Of a stretch of DNA of 23,669 nt, positions 8,320 to 18,872 are shown one piece after another. The position numbers and the translations under genes are program-made. This DNA comes from Saccoglossus kowalevskii (taxonomy: Eukaryota > Hemichordata > Enteropneusta > Harrimaniidae), in the NCBI RefSeq assembly GCF_000003605.2, contig NW_003124897.1, forward strand, positions 317,251 through 340,919, given 5' to 3'. A model generated the notes under the pieces. It ran no database searches and was not told where the DNA came from. It was given only the letters and a program-made list of their open reading frames with translations. Each line of letters opens with the position of its first letter. Positions within the stretch are counted from its first letter, which is position 1.

Positions 8320-8579
8320 CGAGGATGTAAACAATTTTCATAGGTAACAACAGTGGGGATATAATTTTCATGATATGTACATTTAAACAAATGCCTCAGG
8401 ATGGCATATTTTTATGTACCCATTGTAATTATATAGTACATGTACATTTTTATCTGTCTTGGAGTCACAGTTCAATCTGTCAAAACAGGATACCTCATTT
8501 ATGTAAATGATATACTAATGTTTTTTTTATGTTTGGCAATTCAGAACAAACATGCACATTTTTTAATAGGTGATTTTCC
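8320..8579. other. AT-rich spacer
   Basis: Separates the minisatellite from the CpG-rich patch. Nothing was recognised in it. Confidence 0.4.
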
Positions 8580-8920
8580 GTACAATTACGAGATCTCGCG
8601 AGATGCATGAAAGACGCGCGTCGAACGTCTGCCGCAAAAATCGAACGATTTGATTTTGAACTCAAATTTCCTTATTTCATAGCTCACACCGACCAGCCGA
8701 TCTTCGACAGAGGAATATTGCTTCCGAATACCCTTACTTAATCGAAATTGCCTATCATCAAATGTGGACAGCACATTATTAAGCATGGAAATGTCCCCAA
8801 AATACTTTCGCGTTTGTCGAATCCCACGCGATGTTTGACGCCACTACGACGCTATGACCTTTGTTTGTCCTGTTTTTACGTTCGATTTCACGCATAACGC
8901 GTGATTCTCGCAGTGTATGG
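8580..8920. promoter_or_regulatory. CpG-rich patch, candidate promoter
   Basis: I count about 30 CpG dinucleotides in 340 bp, against very few in the surrounding kilobases. It contains the palindrome ATCTCGCGAGAT (8593-8604), whose core TCTCGCGAGA is a known animal core-promoter element bound by BANP. It also contains an inverted repeat TCACGC-ATAA-CGCGTGA near 8888. Overlapping small open frames exist on both strands: 66 codons on minus at 8586-8786, and about 44 codons on plus from the ATG at 8607. Neither resembles a known protein. A minus-strand transcript from here would run into CaMKII exon 4, so it could be an internal promoter of that gene or the start of a non-coding RNA. Confidence 0.5.
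8594..8603. promoter_or_regulatory. TCTCGCGAGA (BANP-type) element
   Basis: Exact palindromic decamer, extended by one symmetrical base each side, at the edge of the CpG-rich patch. In vertebrates this element drives CpG-island promoters when unmethylated. Conservation of its use in this organism is inferred. Confidence 0.55.
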
Positions 8921-10303
8921 AAAATGGTCTATTTCTTGATCATTTCTCATCATTACTTTCCGCTGCCTTAATTTACATCATTTGACATGAATACTGAAGT
9001 ATGAAATAATGATGAATTGTTCGTGTGTTTCAATTAAAAACTGTAAAACGACAACACTTCAATTTGTAATCTGCTAATTAAAACATTTCCGGATTTCACA
9101 GCAAGAGGGCACACAGCAATAAAACACTTGGTATATTATTTGTGGGTTTCTGTTAAATAAATATGAGCCAATGACATTCTTTGATTTGAAAATGGTGTTG
9201 GTACATGCACATTATCATATTTTACAAACACCAATTAAATTCAAATAACTTGATATGCGATAAAATCAATTTTTAAGCTCTACTGTTTGGCGCTTAATAT
9301 AAGTTTTTGAAATGGCATCAAAGAGAAAATCAGAATGAGAATAAAATATTTTATTTGGTGAACAAAACAACTAAATTGTCAATCAGTTAATTGATTATAT
9401 TTCAGCATTTTTGATTGCAACTTACAGTAACCTGGGGAACCAAAGAGGCATTTTTCAATTCAAACCTTTTCAATCAGAATTCGGTCTCTGAAATTCTCAC
9501 TTATACAGAAGTATGAATGGTAGCTATGTTACTAGAATTTCAATCAAAATACAGGCTGAATGCAAGCCTTCAAATATTGAAATAAATATGATCTAAATTC
9601 ACAGAAATGAAAAACCATAATAGTGATCAAATGTCATACAAGAGCAATTCTACACTGCTCGTCTTTGTTGTCTTGAATTGAACAGACAATCTCAGTTCTG
9701 TTTCCATTAATCAAACGTTTCTGTGGTTATAATGAGTGTTCATGACATTCTGTGATGTTAGTGGTCAAGTTTGGAACTCAAAATAGCCACAAACTTTAAG
9801 CTCTGGCGACAGTGTTTGATTGAATTAAACAAATTACCTCAAAACAGTTAATGCAGAGTCAGTCCAGTTGGAATATAATTTTTAAATAAAGAATATAATT
9901 GCAATTAATTTTAATTAACTTAGTGATTAATCAGATGCGTATTATCTACCAATGAGGGAGAATTATATATAAATTGGGGACATTATTGAATAACTGTAAA
10001 TGTTTCATACCAACAATATATAAATTTACAATCTCATTGTATATTGATCCCGAACAGCGCCCTCTAGTGTCCACATACACATTTGTTTTAACATTTTGTA
10101 CATTTTTAAAACTCGTTATATTTCCGCCAAATACAGTTTAGTTTGCTTTTATTACTAGAATAAATTCCCTTTTTGACATTAAAAATCCTCACTTTAAATG
10201 AGACATACGATTGCACAGACATTGCATTACTGTAAATTACACTGACAATCCAAACTTATTTTACAGCATTGTACGGATATTAGCATACTGCCGACTGATG
10301 CTG
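8921..10303. other. AT-rich intronic DNA, nothing recognised
   Basis: No open frame above background, no RNA gene and no clear repeat were identified. Confidence 0.45.
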
Positions 10304-10381
10304 CCCCCCCCCCCCATTCATTTTGACTATCCATAGAGGCTCTGGTGATCTGTTAATGTAAGGAGACCCCCCCCCCCCCCC
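10304..10381. repeat. Pair of poly-C tracts (C12 and C15)
   Basis: Runs of 12 and 15 cytosines (10304-10315 and 10367-10381) lie 51 bp apart in otherwise AT-rich DNA. On the minus strand they are long G runs, each able to contribute to a G-quadruplex. Exact run lengths may carry sequencing error. Confidence 0.85.
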
Positions 10382-10550
10382 GATTTTACTTGAGTGATAT
10401 CAGTTCTGTTTCCAAGAAAAACAATTTTATCACAAAGCTAGGTAATATAACATTGTTTGTTGTAATTATTTCAAACATGAGAAGTTAATAATATTATCAA
10501 GTAAAGCTTAAAACTAATTCACAAATTTGTGGTTAACAGGGAAAACGAAG

Positions 10551-10562
10551 AATGACGTCATT
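10551..10562. promoter_or_regulatory. Full CRE palindrome
   Basis: AATGACGTCATT contains TGACGTCA, the complete CREB/ATF binding site, within a 12-bp palindrome. CREB is a classical downstream target of CaM kinases, but a single site does not establish feedback. Confidence 0.45.
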
Positions 10563-11340
10563 GCAGACGACAGTCATCAATCACACAAATTAACCGCAAC
10601 CCACATAATCAATCACAATATGCTGTTTTCTTACAAAGTTCAAATATTTTTAGACAAATGTTGAGTAATTGATTAAGAAAACATCCGCAATTGATGATTG
10701 TTTATTTTAAGATAATGACATCAAACCAGAATAATTTAAGAATCTGTGACTACAGAATGATGATTTCTTTCAGCCTCAACAGGTTTAACTTAGAACTGAG
10801 TCCATCTATTGACAGTGCGAGATTCAGAATATAAAAATGTTCTAAAAAGAAAATACACAACGGAAGTATTTTAAATATTGACATAAAATCAATTCAGAAA
10901 TTGATTGATCAACTCGCAACAAATTTTCAAACAATGTTTATTCTAACGTACATATATAATGTATTTATTTTTGACATGAAATGAACAAAGCTTAACTGTT
11001 AAAGCATTATAAATTCTGAAGATACTAGAGCATAGATCAAACAGTTTCTATTACAAACATTTTTCATCATCAAAATTATTTCCACCAATTGTGAATTAAA
11101 TTGTTCGGCATTTTTATATATTTTTACTTTGCACCAAACAGAAAAAATTTCCCATTTAAAAAAAAATTGAAAAAATAATACAAGTTAAATTGGTGAAAAT
11201 TGACGAAAGTTTACTTAAAAGTTTAAAAACAATGAAACAACAATATTTCCAAATTTTGAAAAAAACAAATGATTTTTTTTTACTAAAACCAAATTTCCTC
11301 CTGGAAGATAAAATTGCAATAAGAACTTCCAAACCTTGAT
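10563..11340. other. AT-rich intronic DNA, nothing recognised
   Basis: Poly-A/T-rich sequence without recognisable genes. The section around 11140-11290 is very A-rich. Confidence 0.45.
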
Positions 11341-11344
11341 TTAA

Positions 11345-11525
11345 TAATCACCATTGGTCACCATGGTAACTCAAATGCATCTTCAGGTGGTTGGCAACCA
11401 CCGAGACTGATTTGTGGTTTTATTTTACATGTCATGGAACTACTTTCCACACCAAAAGAATCAAACATCCACAATACCGTTGATTTGGAAGCAAATCACC
11501 ATTGGTTGCTATGGTAAACATATAT
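11345..11525. repeat. Diverged duplication carrying X-box-like motifs
   Basis: The block AATCACCATTGGTCACCATGG (around 11348) recurs about 148 bp later as AATCACCATTGGTTGCTATGG (around 11496). The first holds GTCACCATGGTAAC (11357-11370), which fits the RFX consensus. The second is a weaker version, GTTGCTATGGTAAA. Confidence 0.5.
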
Positions 11526-12040
11526 CTCAAATTTTTTGCTTGGCATTCAGATATTGAATATTTAGTTTTTACGAAAATAATTTTTGAACCATCGATAGAT
11601 TCATAAAGTATTTTTCTCTAAAGAAAAAAAGTTTGAGTAATAAATACCAAAAGTTGATTTACTGGTACTTGTGACCTGATTATTAAATGATTGTAAAAAT
11701 TTTGAAAAAAACAACAAAAAACAGTGATTTATAGCCCTCTTTTTAACATGTATAAAGCCCTTGAATGACCTTTATATACCAGTTATCTACTGAGTGCAAT
11801 GTAACACTAGTCATAGCTAATGTGTTATTGACACTTATAAAGCAGCCAAGCATCACATTCAATACATGTAATTGCTTTGAGTAGGTGCATTTATATGACA
11901 AGCCATTCTTCAAAAACTACATTGGAAGCAATTTACTTATCTTTTTTAATATACAACTTGAGAATATTACAAGGGTATAATTACAGAAAACCTGATGTAA
12001 CTACCGAGTAAAGACATTATTCCATGCATTTTTTTCAACA
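11526..12040. other. AT-rich intronic DNA, nothing recognised
   Basis: No feature was identified. Confidence 0.4.
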
Positions 12041-12185
12041 ACATTTTATGACATCACAACATCCTATGACATCATCATTGGTGAAATCATCACAACAATC
12101 TACGACATCATCCCAATATTCCCTGAATGATATAACATTCAATGACATCATCATCATCATAATCATGATTATGATTATGATTATA
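12041..12185. repeat. TGACATCA-rich stretch ending in an ATC/ATT palindromic microsatellite
   Basis: Several spaced ATGACATCA-type motifs lead into (ATC)n and then (TGATTA)n. The junction is an 18-bp perfect palindrome, TCATAATCATGATTATGA (12157-12174), with imperfect extension on both sides, able to form a cruciform. Confidence 0.6.
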
Positions 12186-13210
12186 AATTCATAGATTTTA
12201 ATCAATACTATCTATCAGCGAGAGTAAAGTGTGCAAGATACAGATAAAATTGCTGATACTGAGTGTACTGATACTATAGAAATTTTAATTTGCCCAATTG
12301 TCCTTTTCTGCATTTTTTACATAATACTCTTCAATATTTCTAGAAATGAACCCTAATTTTAGAGCCAAGAGACAAAATTTGAGTCAATTTTCAGTTTTTA
12401 CTCAAAAAATTTTCAAATTATTTTTTTATGAATCTTCTGAAGGAAAGTGCAGACTATAACAGGACTATTTTGTGAAATTGTGATGAAAACAGAGAACTGG
12501 TGGTGATAAGGTTAAGCACTCACCATGGCATATTGATCATTGTTAGCAGCTCTTAGTTCCACTGACTGACAACCAATCACTCAGTAGTAAAGTATTACTA
12601 TTTATTTCATTATCGTCAGGTTACACACATACAGGTTACACACATAAAGTTGAGAAGTTTAGTGAGAGTTCACCATGAATGCTTGGATTGAAATGTTTAT
12701 GTTAATTTAAGATTAGTATAGAATATGTATTAATATCGATATTATCAACACCATGAATAAAATTGATCAATATTTAAATTGGCTATTATTCAGTACATCA
12801 TGCCACATCAGAAATAAATATACGTTTCCAATTCTAGCGAAAAATGTGTGCGTAGTTTAGACTTTTGAACTACTGCAGTTTTCCAAAAATAAACTCGCGT
12901 CATCTAATCACAAATTGGCAGGCTTCCTATTTTTTTTTTTTGCGTGATGCAAGGAACCAATAGAAAAAATGTACAGCACTACAGTCTATTAGCAATGGGA
13001 ACGTGTAATGTGTCTCTGGTTAAAAGCTGAGAATGAAATGAACAAATATGAAATATCACATTCATATTTTTTTAATTGAAAAAAATATATTCATGTATTT
13101 TGCCTATTTTTTTTTTAATAAAAATGATTATCACGCTGAAAAACCAAAATTATTAACGTCTCAAAACAGGAATATTGGTTCAAAATCAAACAAAACAATA
13201 CATATTGGTG
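12186..13210. other. AT-rich intronic DNA, nothing recognised
   Basis: Contains homopolymer T runs (12931, 13110) and a short direct repeat of GGTTACACACATA near 12620-12645. No gene was recognised. Confidence 0.4.
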
Positions 13211-13422
13211 TACTGTAGAATACTTTATTTTCGCTTGGAATTTATTTTCGCTATCTTGGCTGAAGGGATGATATCGTGAAAATAAAATCCAGCGAATATA
13301 CTTTTTTTCCTATATTTCATATTAAACTCATCAAAAATCAGTGAAAATAAATTCCATACAAAACGCCCAAACAGCCTTTTCATAAAAAATTAATTCCAGC
13401 GAAAATAAAGTATTCCACAGTA
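13211..13422 (+). mobile_element. TACTGTAAAATAC-ended MITE, copy 2
   Basis: 212 bp, beginning TACTGTAGAATACTTTATTT and ending AAAGTATTCCACAGTA. The first 24 bases pair with the last 24 with one mismatch. TTTTCGC/GCGAAAA blocks recur inside, so almost the whole element can fold as a hairpin. No coding capacity. The TA at each end suggests TA target duplication, as in Tc1/mariner-type MITEs; this is an inference. Confidence 0.85.
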
Positions 13423-13659
13423 TCATTTTACATACATGTAAGTTATGAACACAAATTGATATTTCTTTTACGTCTGATGCTTGTCAAGTTTGATTTATTG
13501 GTTACATAATCAATTGTAGTGAGTGGGAAATCTATTGGAAAGGACAGACTATCATGAGATTGATAGTACTATTTTTTGATATCGTTTTTTCTTTAGCTAA
13601 TGAACAGAAAATCAACATGTGCACATATCATAAATGTACGGTAGTTGGACAATGAAGCC

Positions 13660-13850
13660 TTGGCCAACTTAGTTGAGAACTAATTTGTACCTAAAAAATG
13701 GCTGCCAATACCAATGTGACATCATAGCCCACTTAGTTGAGAACTAATTTGTACCTAAAAAATGGCTGCCAATACCAATGTGACATCATGGCCGCCTTAG
13801 TTGGGCATTAATTTGTATTCAAAATATTGCTATCAACATTGCTGTGACAA
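13660..13850 (+). repeat. 64-bp tandem triplication
   Basis: CTTAGTTGAGAACTAATTTG starts at 13668 and 13732, and a diverged CTTAGTTGGGCATTAATTTG at 13796, exactly 64 bp apart. Units one and two are nearly identical and the third is diverged. Each includes an ATGGCTGCCAATACCAATGT-like part, which echoes the ATGGCTGCCAGT motif of the repeat at 17072. Confidence 0.9.
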
Positions 13851-15415
13851 AGGTAAATGCTTAAAAAAAAGCATGCTGGGGATCTCCCCCCCTAAAATCA
13901 AGCTGAACCCCTTTGTCTCAGCAAAGATGTGTATTTGCCAATTTTTCTGATAAATCAATCAATGATGCAAATCAGTGAATAAAATCTAACAGGAAGTACT
14001 GAAAAATCAAAACAAAATTTACCACATTGCAATCAGTGGTTGTGTGAGATTGAAGCTAATTCATCGGTTCCATTAACAGAATCAATCCCATTGAGCTGCT
14101 AGAACAGGAAATTAATTTGAAGCCTATGAAGTACAACATTTCCTGCGAGTGTGAATATTTGAATAGCTATGGATGGTCTGATATAGTGAAGAAAACTTCT
14201 ATTGCATATGACACACTGTTTTCTTACATTCTTAATTTTACTTATGAAACTAGTGAGCATAACCCACCACTGTGTGGACACATACTAAGGTACAAGCAAT
14301 AGAGTATTCAAATGATAATTAACACAAATTTAATGAGTTAACGAGTAAATTCAGATAAGATAGTCGTTTATTGTGAAAGAAAAAAAAGACGATGATAATC
14401 CTAAATCATATGGTTAATGCAGTTCAGGCCGAACTAAAACTTTGCATTATAGAATAGAATAGAACCTCCCATTGTATATAATAGAAAACTAATATCACCA
14501 TGGAAACTCATTAAATTATATGTCTATTTTGTTTTCACAATATTAGGATTCATATTGATAATATTAGTTGACCTTTTCATCTCATATTCACAAGCAAATT
14601 TTGAGATATGAAGAAATAATCTCACCATAGTAACTTGTGTAAAAATGCCTATTTTTACCATTTTCCCCATGACATTTCTGACTCTTATAACATTGTCTGG
14701 TGACCCCAATTTTTTTTTTTTTTTCATTTTTGCTATCCTGATCGCATGAACACATAATAATAAACGTATGATGACGATTACATATACTTCCCAGCTCGTA
14801 CCATAGACAAATGGTTGTAAACATAGATGAGGCCAAAATGTGTTGAAGAAAAGCATACTACAAAGATTTGTTTCCCTGAATGCCCAGACAGAAGGGCATA
14901 TGTACTAAACAATACGTTACATGTCAATATGCGTGACATAGCTAAAATTTGTTGGTCTGAATGTCTAGATTAAGGGCTCATACAACCAGTTAAGTCTATA
15001 GACAGCATCCATATCCCTCAAATCATATGGTGTTTGTTAGTCAATGGGCTCTCCCAATAGTTTATCTAAAACATGATGTTTACGTCAGCTGTTAGAATCA
15101 GGAGGGAATCTTTGGTTTATTGACTAGTATCAGTTACCTGTGTATGGGTATCTCTTGATTAGACATCGGACAAATCTGTTATTTGTTTACATCCACTTTG
15201 TACATGTTTGAGCTGGGAAAGATGTTTTTCTGGCCAGGAAATTAGAACAAACTTTTAATCTTTGTAACTTAATTTTTTTTTAGAAACTCACTAAAACGCT
15301 AACATTGTCGTCCATAGAAATGTACTTGTTAGATGTAGTTTGAGCTTGACATGAGAATATATGAACTAGCAGTGTTAGTACATATGAATATGGGTACAAC
15401 CAATGCCTTCTTGAT
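13851..15415. other. AT-rich intronic DNA, nothing recognised
   Basis: Overlapping small frames at 14099-14302 (both strands) and 14524-14856 (minus, two frames) lack codon structure or domain resemblance. The latter include the translation of a homopolymer T run as poly-Lys. Confidence 0.45.
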
Positions 15416-15417
15416 AT

Positions 15418-15473
15418 TTATAGTTAGTTATTTATTTATTTAGTTATTATTTATTTAGTTAGTTAGTTAGTTA
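15418..15473. repeat. (TTAT)n/(TTAG)n microsatellite
   Basis: Interleaved TTAT and TTAG repeats, ending in a clean AGTT-AGTT-AGTT-AGTT run. Confidence 0.85.
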
Positions 15474-16089
15474 ATATTTCCAAGAAAACTGTTCTTCACA
15501 TGATAGTACAAAAGATAGAAACAATATTTAACTGCACTCTTATGTGTGAACCTACTAGTTGAGCTGCTCTAATCTGTCACAAATTTTGGCACAGATGTCT
15601 GCTGTCAAAAAAAACAAACTCATCATTTGTATTTTGTGACTAATATAGTTATACCCGTAGTACGCCTAGGGATACGAAAGTTGCAGTAATTGCCTTAAAA
15701 ACACTTCAAAATGTTAGATAATTTCACTCACCAACTACACAAAGCAGAAAGTAGCACAAAAATAGCTGTCAATTTTGATTACGAGATCAAAGTTCAGACA
15801 TAAATGTACTCTACAAATAGGTATATTGATGTATCCTACTTCATATACAATCACGAGGATGCCTATCAAACACTGGATAAAATGATTACGTAAAATATAA
15901 TATAGGTTACATTTTATATTATAAAATATTTTCACATGCATACAAGTCAGCTAAAATTATTTTTGTTTTTAACTACACCACCATACTATCTGAATTAACA
16001 TTTTTTTCAAACAAAATCTCCTCCCAATATTCTTTGTAGTCCAATAACAGTATACCCTTAATTCAGAGGTATAACATCAGTTCCTAAAA
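15474..16089. other. AT-rich intronic DNA, nothing recognised
   Basis: The minus-strand open frame at 15735-15941 has no recognisable similarity. Confidence 0.4.
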
Positions 16090-16640
16090 AACAAGTAGTC
16101 TATTGAAAATACCTTTTTACCAAAAATGACAAAAATGGTCAGTGAATCAAAAAATTAAACTCATTATCACAAACAAAAACAAATCTGTCAGAGGTTCATT
16201 CAAGGTGTCTACATATAAATATCAAAGCATTTTGGCTGGTCGTTTTAAAGAAAAATTTGAAAATAGCATTTTTTACCAATAATGACAAAAATATCCATTG
16301 AAATTAGAGAAGTGAAGGTATCTTAACAAAATTAACAAGTCTGACTAATATCCACCCAAAGTGTCTACATATAAAATATCAACTTAAAGAAATTAGCCTA
16401 GCCATTTTTAAGGAGAAGCCAAAAATAGCATTTTTTACCCCAAAAATCCACTGAGATAAGAGAAATGAAGATATTGCCAATAAAGTATAGAGAAGCAATA
16501 TTAAAAAAAAAGTCAAAACTAGCATTTCTTACCAGAAATGACAAAAATATTTGATGACATCAGAACAAATCTGAGCGAGGTCCACCCAAGGTACAGGCGG
16601 ATTCGTCGTTTTTAAAAAGTTGAAAATATAAAGTCGATGA
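16090..16640 (+). mobile_element. Pearl-like element, copy 2 (decayed core)
   Basis: Core units resemble those at 1228-2387: TTTTTACCAAAAATGACAAAAAT recurs (split here as TTTTTACCAAAAA and TGACAAAAAT) with landmarks at 16128 and 16284, 156 bp apart, then a deleted unit near 16435 and another at 16540. It ends in GAGGTCCACCCAAGGTACA, like the right flank of copy 1. The conserved left end and terminal hairpin are missing or unrecognisable. Confidence 0.7.
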
Positions 16641-16937
16641 CTAACAATAATGAACAATCAGTATTACATGTATGTACATTGTCGACATAGCAGGGCTAAA
16701 AACCATTAGATAGCAAAATGTCAAATTATATTTAAAATAGTTTTATGGAAACAATTACCCTTTTGCGGCAGAAAAGTAAGCAGTAATTCCAAGATAACAG
16801 ATCAATCAAACACTCTCAAAATGCCGTTTCATATGAAAACTCATTAGTATGACCAAAAATATCTATCAGTCAGATAAAGTACATTTGACATTTTGAATTT
16901 ACTTTATCATTTTTCTTTTCTTCAGTAAAAGATATGG
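16641..16937. other. AT-rich intronic DNA, nothing recognised
   Basis: No feature was identified. Confidence 0.4.
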
Positions 16938-17047
16938 GACAATGGTGCAGGGCTTTGCAGATAGGAGACACTATCAAGAAAGTCCCAATGATGTTCCTTA
17001 ATAGAAGCCAAGACATTGGTGCAGGACTTTGCTGATGGGAAACACTA
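16938..17047 (+). repeat. 74-bp diverged direct duplication
   Basis: GACAATGGTGCAGGGCTTTG (16938) and GACATTGGTGCAGGACTTTG (17012) start 74 bp apart and continue alike to GAGACACT / GAAACACT. It lies immediately left of the repeat element at 17072. Confidence 0.75.
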
Positions 17048-17071
17048 AAAACAAGTCATTGAAAATGACAC

Positions 17072-18190
17072 AGTCCCCGTTAAATTTTGGAAAGTTCACT
17101 TTGTGCTCGTCATATTAAAGCAGAGCGGTTGTCGCGAGCCTGTCCTTGAAACTTGAGTTCCAAGTGGCGTATACAACAGATTGTTTATTTACATCAAAAC
17201 ACGTGTTCCGTGTAGTAGTATGGCCAAAAAAACAGCCGCTATTCGTCCATGTTTGATCTGATTATGAAACACACTGATATGTATGATGTATGTGCCAATA
17301 CCAATGAAAATGGTACATAAATTGTGGAAATATAGTAGTAAGGCCAAAAACTCAGATGGCTATCAATCAGCCATCCTTGACCAGATTTTGAAACAAATTG
17401 TCATGGACATGCATCCTAACATGTATAAAGTACATGTATGTGCCAAATTTGAATGAAAACTGACAGAGCACGCATTAAGAGATACCGCATAAAAAAAACA
17501 AAAAACAAGATGCCTGCCAGTTGACCACCTTTGATTCAATTGCGAAATAAATCGTCATAAACATGTATAATCTATGTACCAAGTTTGAATGACAACTGAC
17601 AAAACATGTCTAAAATACAACATTTTCAAAAAATAAGAGGGCTGCTAGTTGGCCATTTTGAATCGAATCGTTAAATCACTGCATGTGTATATGTCCCACA
17701 TAAGGTACTAGGCACATGCAAGGAATGAACAAAATCGGTCCACAGGATTCTGAAATATGACTCTGGACAGAATGAGGAACTCACGGATGGCCAGGGATAT
17801 GTATCCTAACATGCATGATCTATGTACTAAATTTGAATGAAAACTGACGAAGCATGTCCAAAATACAACATTTTCAAAAAACAAGATGGCTGCCAGTCGA
17901 CCATCTTTGATCCAATTGTGAAATAAATCGTCATGGACATGTATCCTAACATGTATAATCTATGTACCAAGTTTGAAATAAAACTGCCAAAGCATGTTCA
18001 AAATACACTATTTTCAAAAAACAAGATGGTTGCCAGTCGGCCATTTTGAATAAAATCGCTAAACCACTCCATGTGCATATGTCCCACATAAAGTACTAGG
18101 CACATGCAAAGAATGAACGGAATCGGTCCAGGGGATTCTGAGATATGACTCCAGACGGACGCACGGACGGACGGAGACCGAACGGGGACT
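17072..18190 (+). mobile_element. AGTCCCCGTT-ended repeat element with internal 388-bp periodicity
   Basis: Ends are inverted: AGTCCCCGTT (17072-17081) and AACGGGGACT (18181-18190). Inside, a composite unit repeats: ATGTCCCACATAA starts at 17691 and 18079, 388 bp apart. Each composite unit contains two subunits of about 136-140 bp with CATGTATAATCTATGTACCA and a TTTGAATGAAAACTGAC-type motif, then an AAGATGGCTGCCAGT / GGCCATTTTGAAT section. The right end carries a GACGGACGCACGGACGGACGG tail (two overlapping parts: GACGGACGCACGG and ACGGACGG). No coding capacity was seen. A short decayed relative lies at 4249-4471. Class unknown; probably a non-autonomous DNA element. Confidence 0.7.
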
Positions 18191-18858
18191 TAAAAGTACC
18201 CTGACAATTGTGACATGAGTGCATACGGTGAGTGTCGTGCCATGCTAATAAATGTATCACTGAATGTGATACCCCCTGCTGTGGTTACAACAATGGAAAA
18301 TCTTCATTTGCAAAAAAAAATTGTTACACTGTTTCTGATTTTGTTGAAAACTTTGATAAGGTCCAAGGCAATTGCTAAAAATTTTACAACCAATAAGCAA
18401 ACAAAAACCACAAGTGTGTCAATGTTTATATGAAAAAAATCACTTCAAGAATAATTGAAATGATTATATAATAGCATAGCTTATATAATGAGTTACATTA
18501 CTGTGTCCATATCAACGGCAAGGCCTGCACTGTATCAATCAGTGTGTCACACACAACAGCCAACTTTGCTAAAAATCACATTTTGACACCCAAGTACTTT
18601 CATTTAGGAATACCATGGTAATTTATTCATATTGTTATCAAAATTATAGTTGTATTGCAGACTAAAAACAAATCAACTTCAAACAATAATTTATCATCAA
18701 TAATTGATGTGAATGTACTAAAATATTAAAATATTTTTTTTTTTAGTTCACCACAGTATAGATACAAATATATACTTAGCATATGGATTTAGTCACTGTA
18801 TTGTACAGTACAGTACTACTAGATGTAATATATACTTCGGCAAAAGGCAAAAGGGGTG
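18191..18858. other. AT-rich intronic DNA, nothing recognised
   Basis: The plus-strand frame at 18215-18433 begins just after the repeat element and shows no known domain; probably chance. Confidence 0.4.
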
Positions 18859-18872
18859 GTTGCCATGGCAAC
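18859..18872. promoter_or_regulatory. Perfect X-box palindrome (RFX site)
   Basis: GTTGCCATGGCAAC, preceded by G, matches the optimal RFX-family site GGTTGCCATGGCAA in both strands. RFX factors regulate ciliary and neuronal genes in animals. It is the best match of several X-box-like motifs in this window. Confidence 0.55.

Noticed and set aside
8586-8786. 66-codon minus-strand open frame in the CpG-rich patch as a new protein
   Set aside because: The opposite strand is also open for about 44 codons. CpG-rich DNA lacks stop codons by composition, and no domain or splice-linked continuation was recognised. Kept only as possible promoter or leader sequence.
8870-8912. Possible tRNA T-arm (GTTCGATTTC)
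   Set aside because: No matching acceptor stem, D-arm or anticodon arm could be found at the required distances.
14524-14856. 110-codon minus-strand frame with a lysine run
   Set aside because: The lysines come from a homopolymer T tract at 14709-14724. A second overlapping frame is equally open, and the composition is that of AT-rich non-coding DNA.
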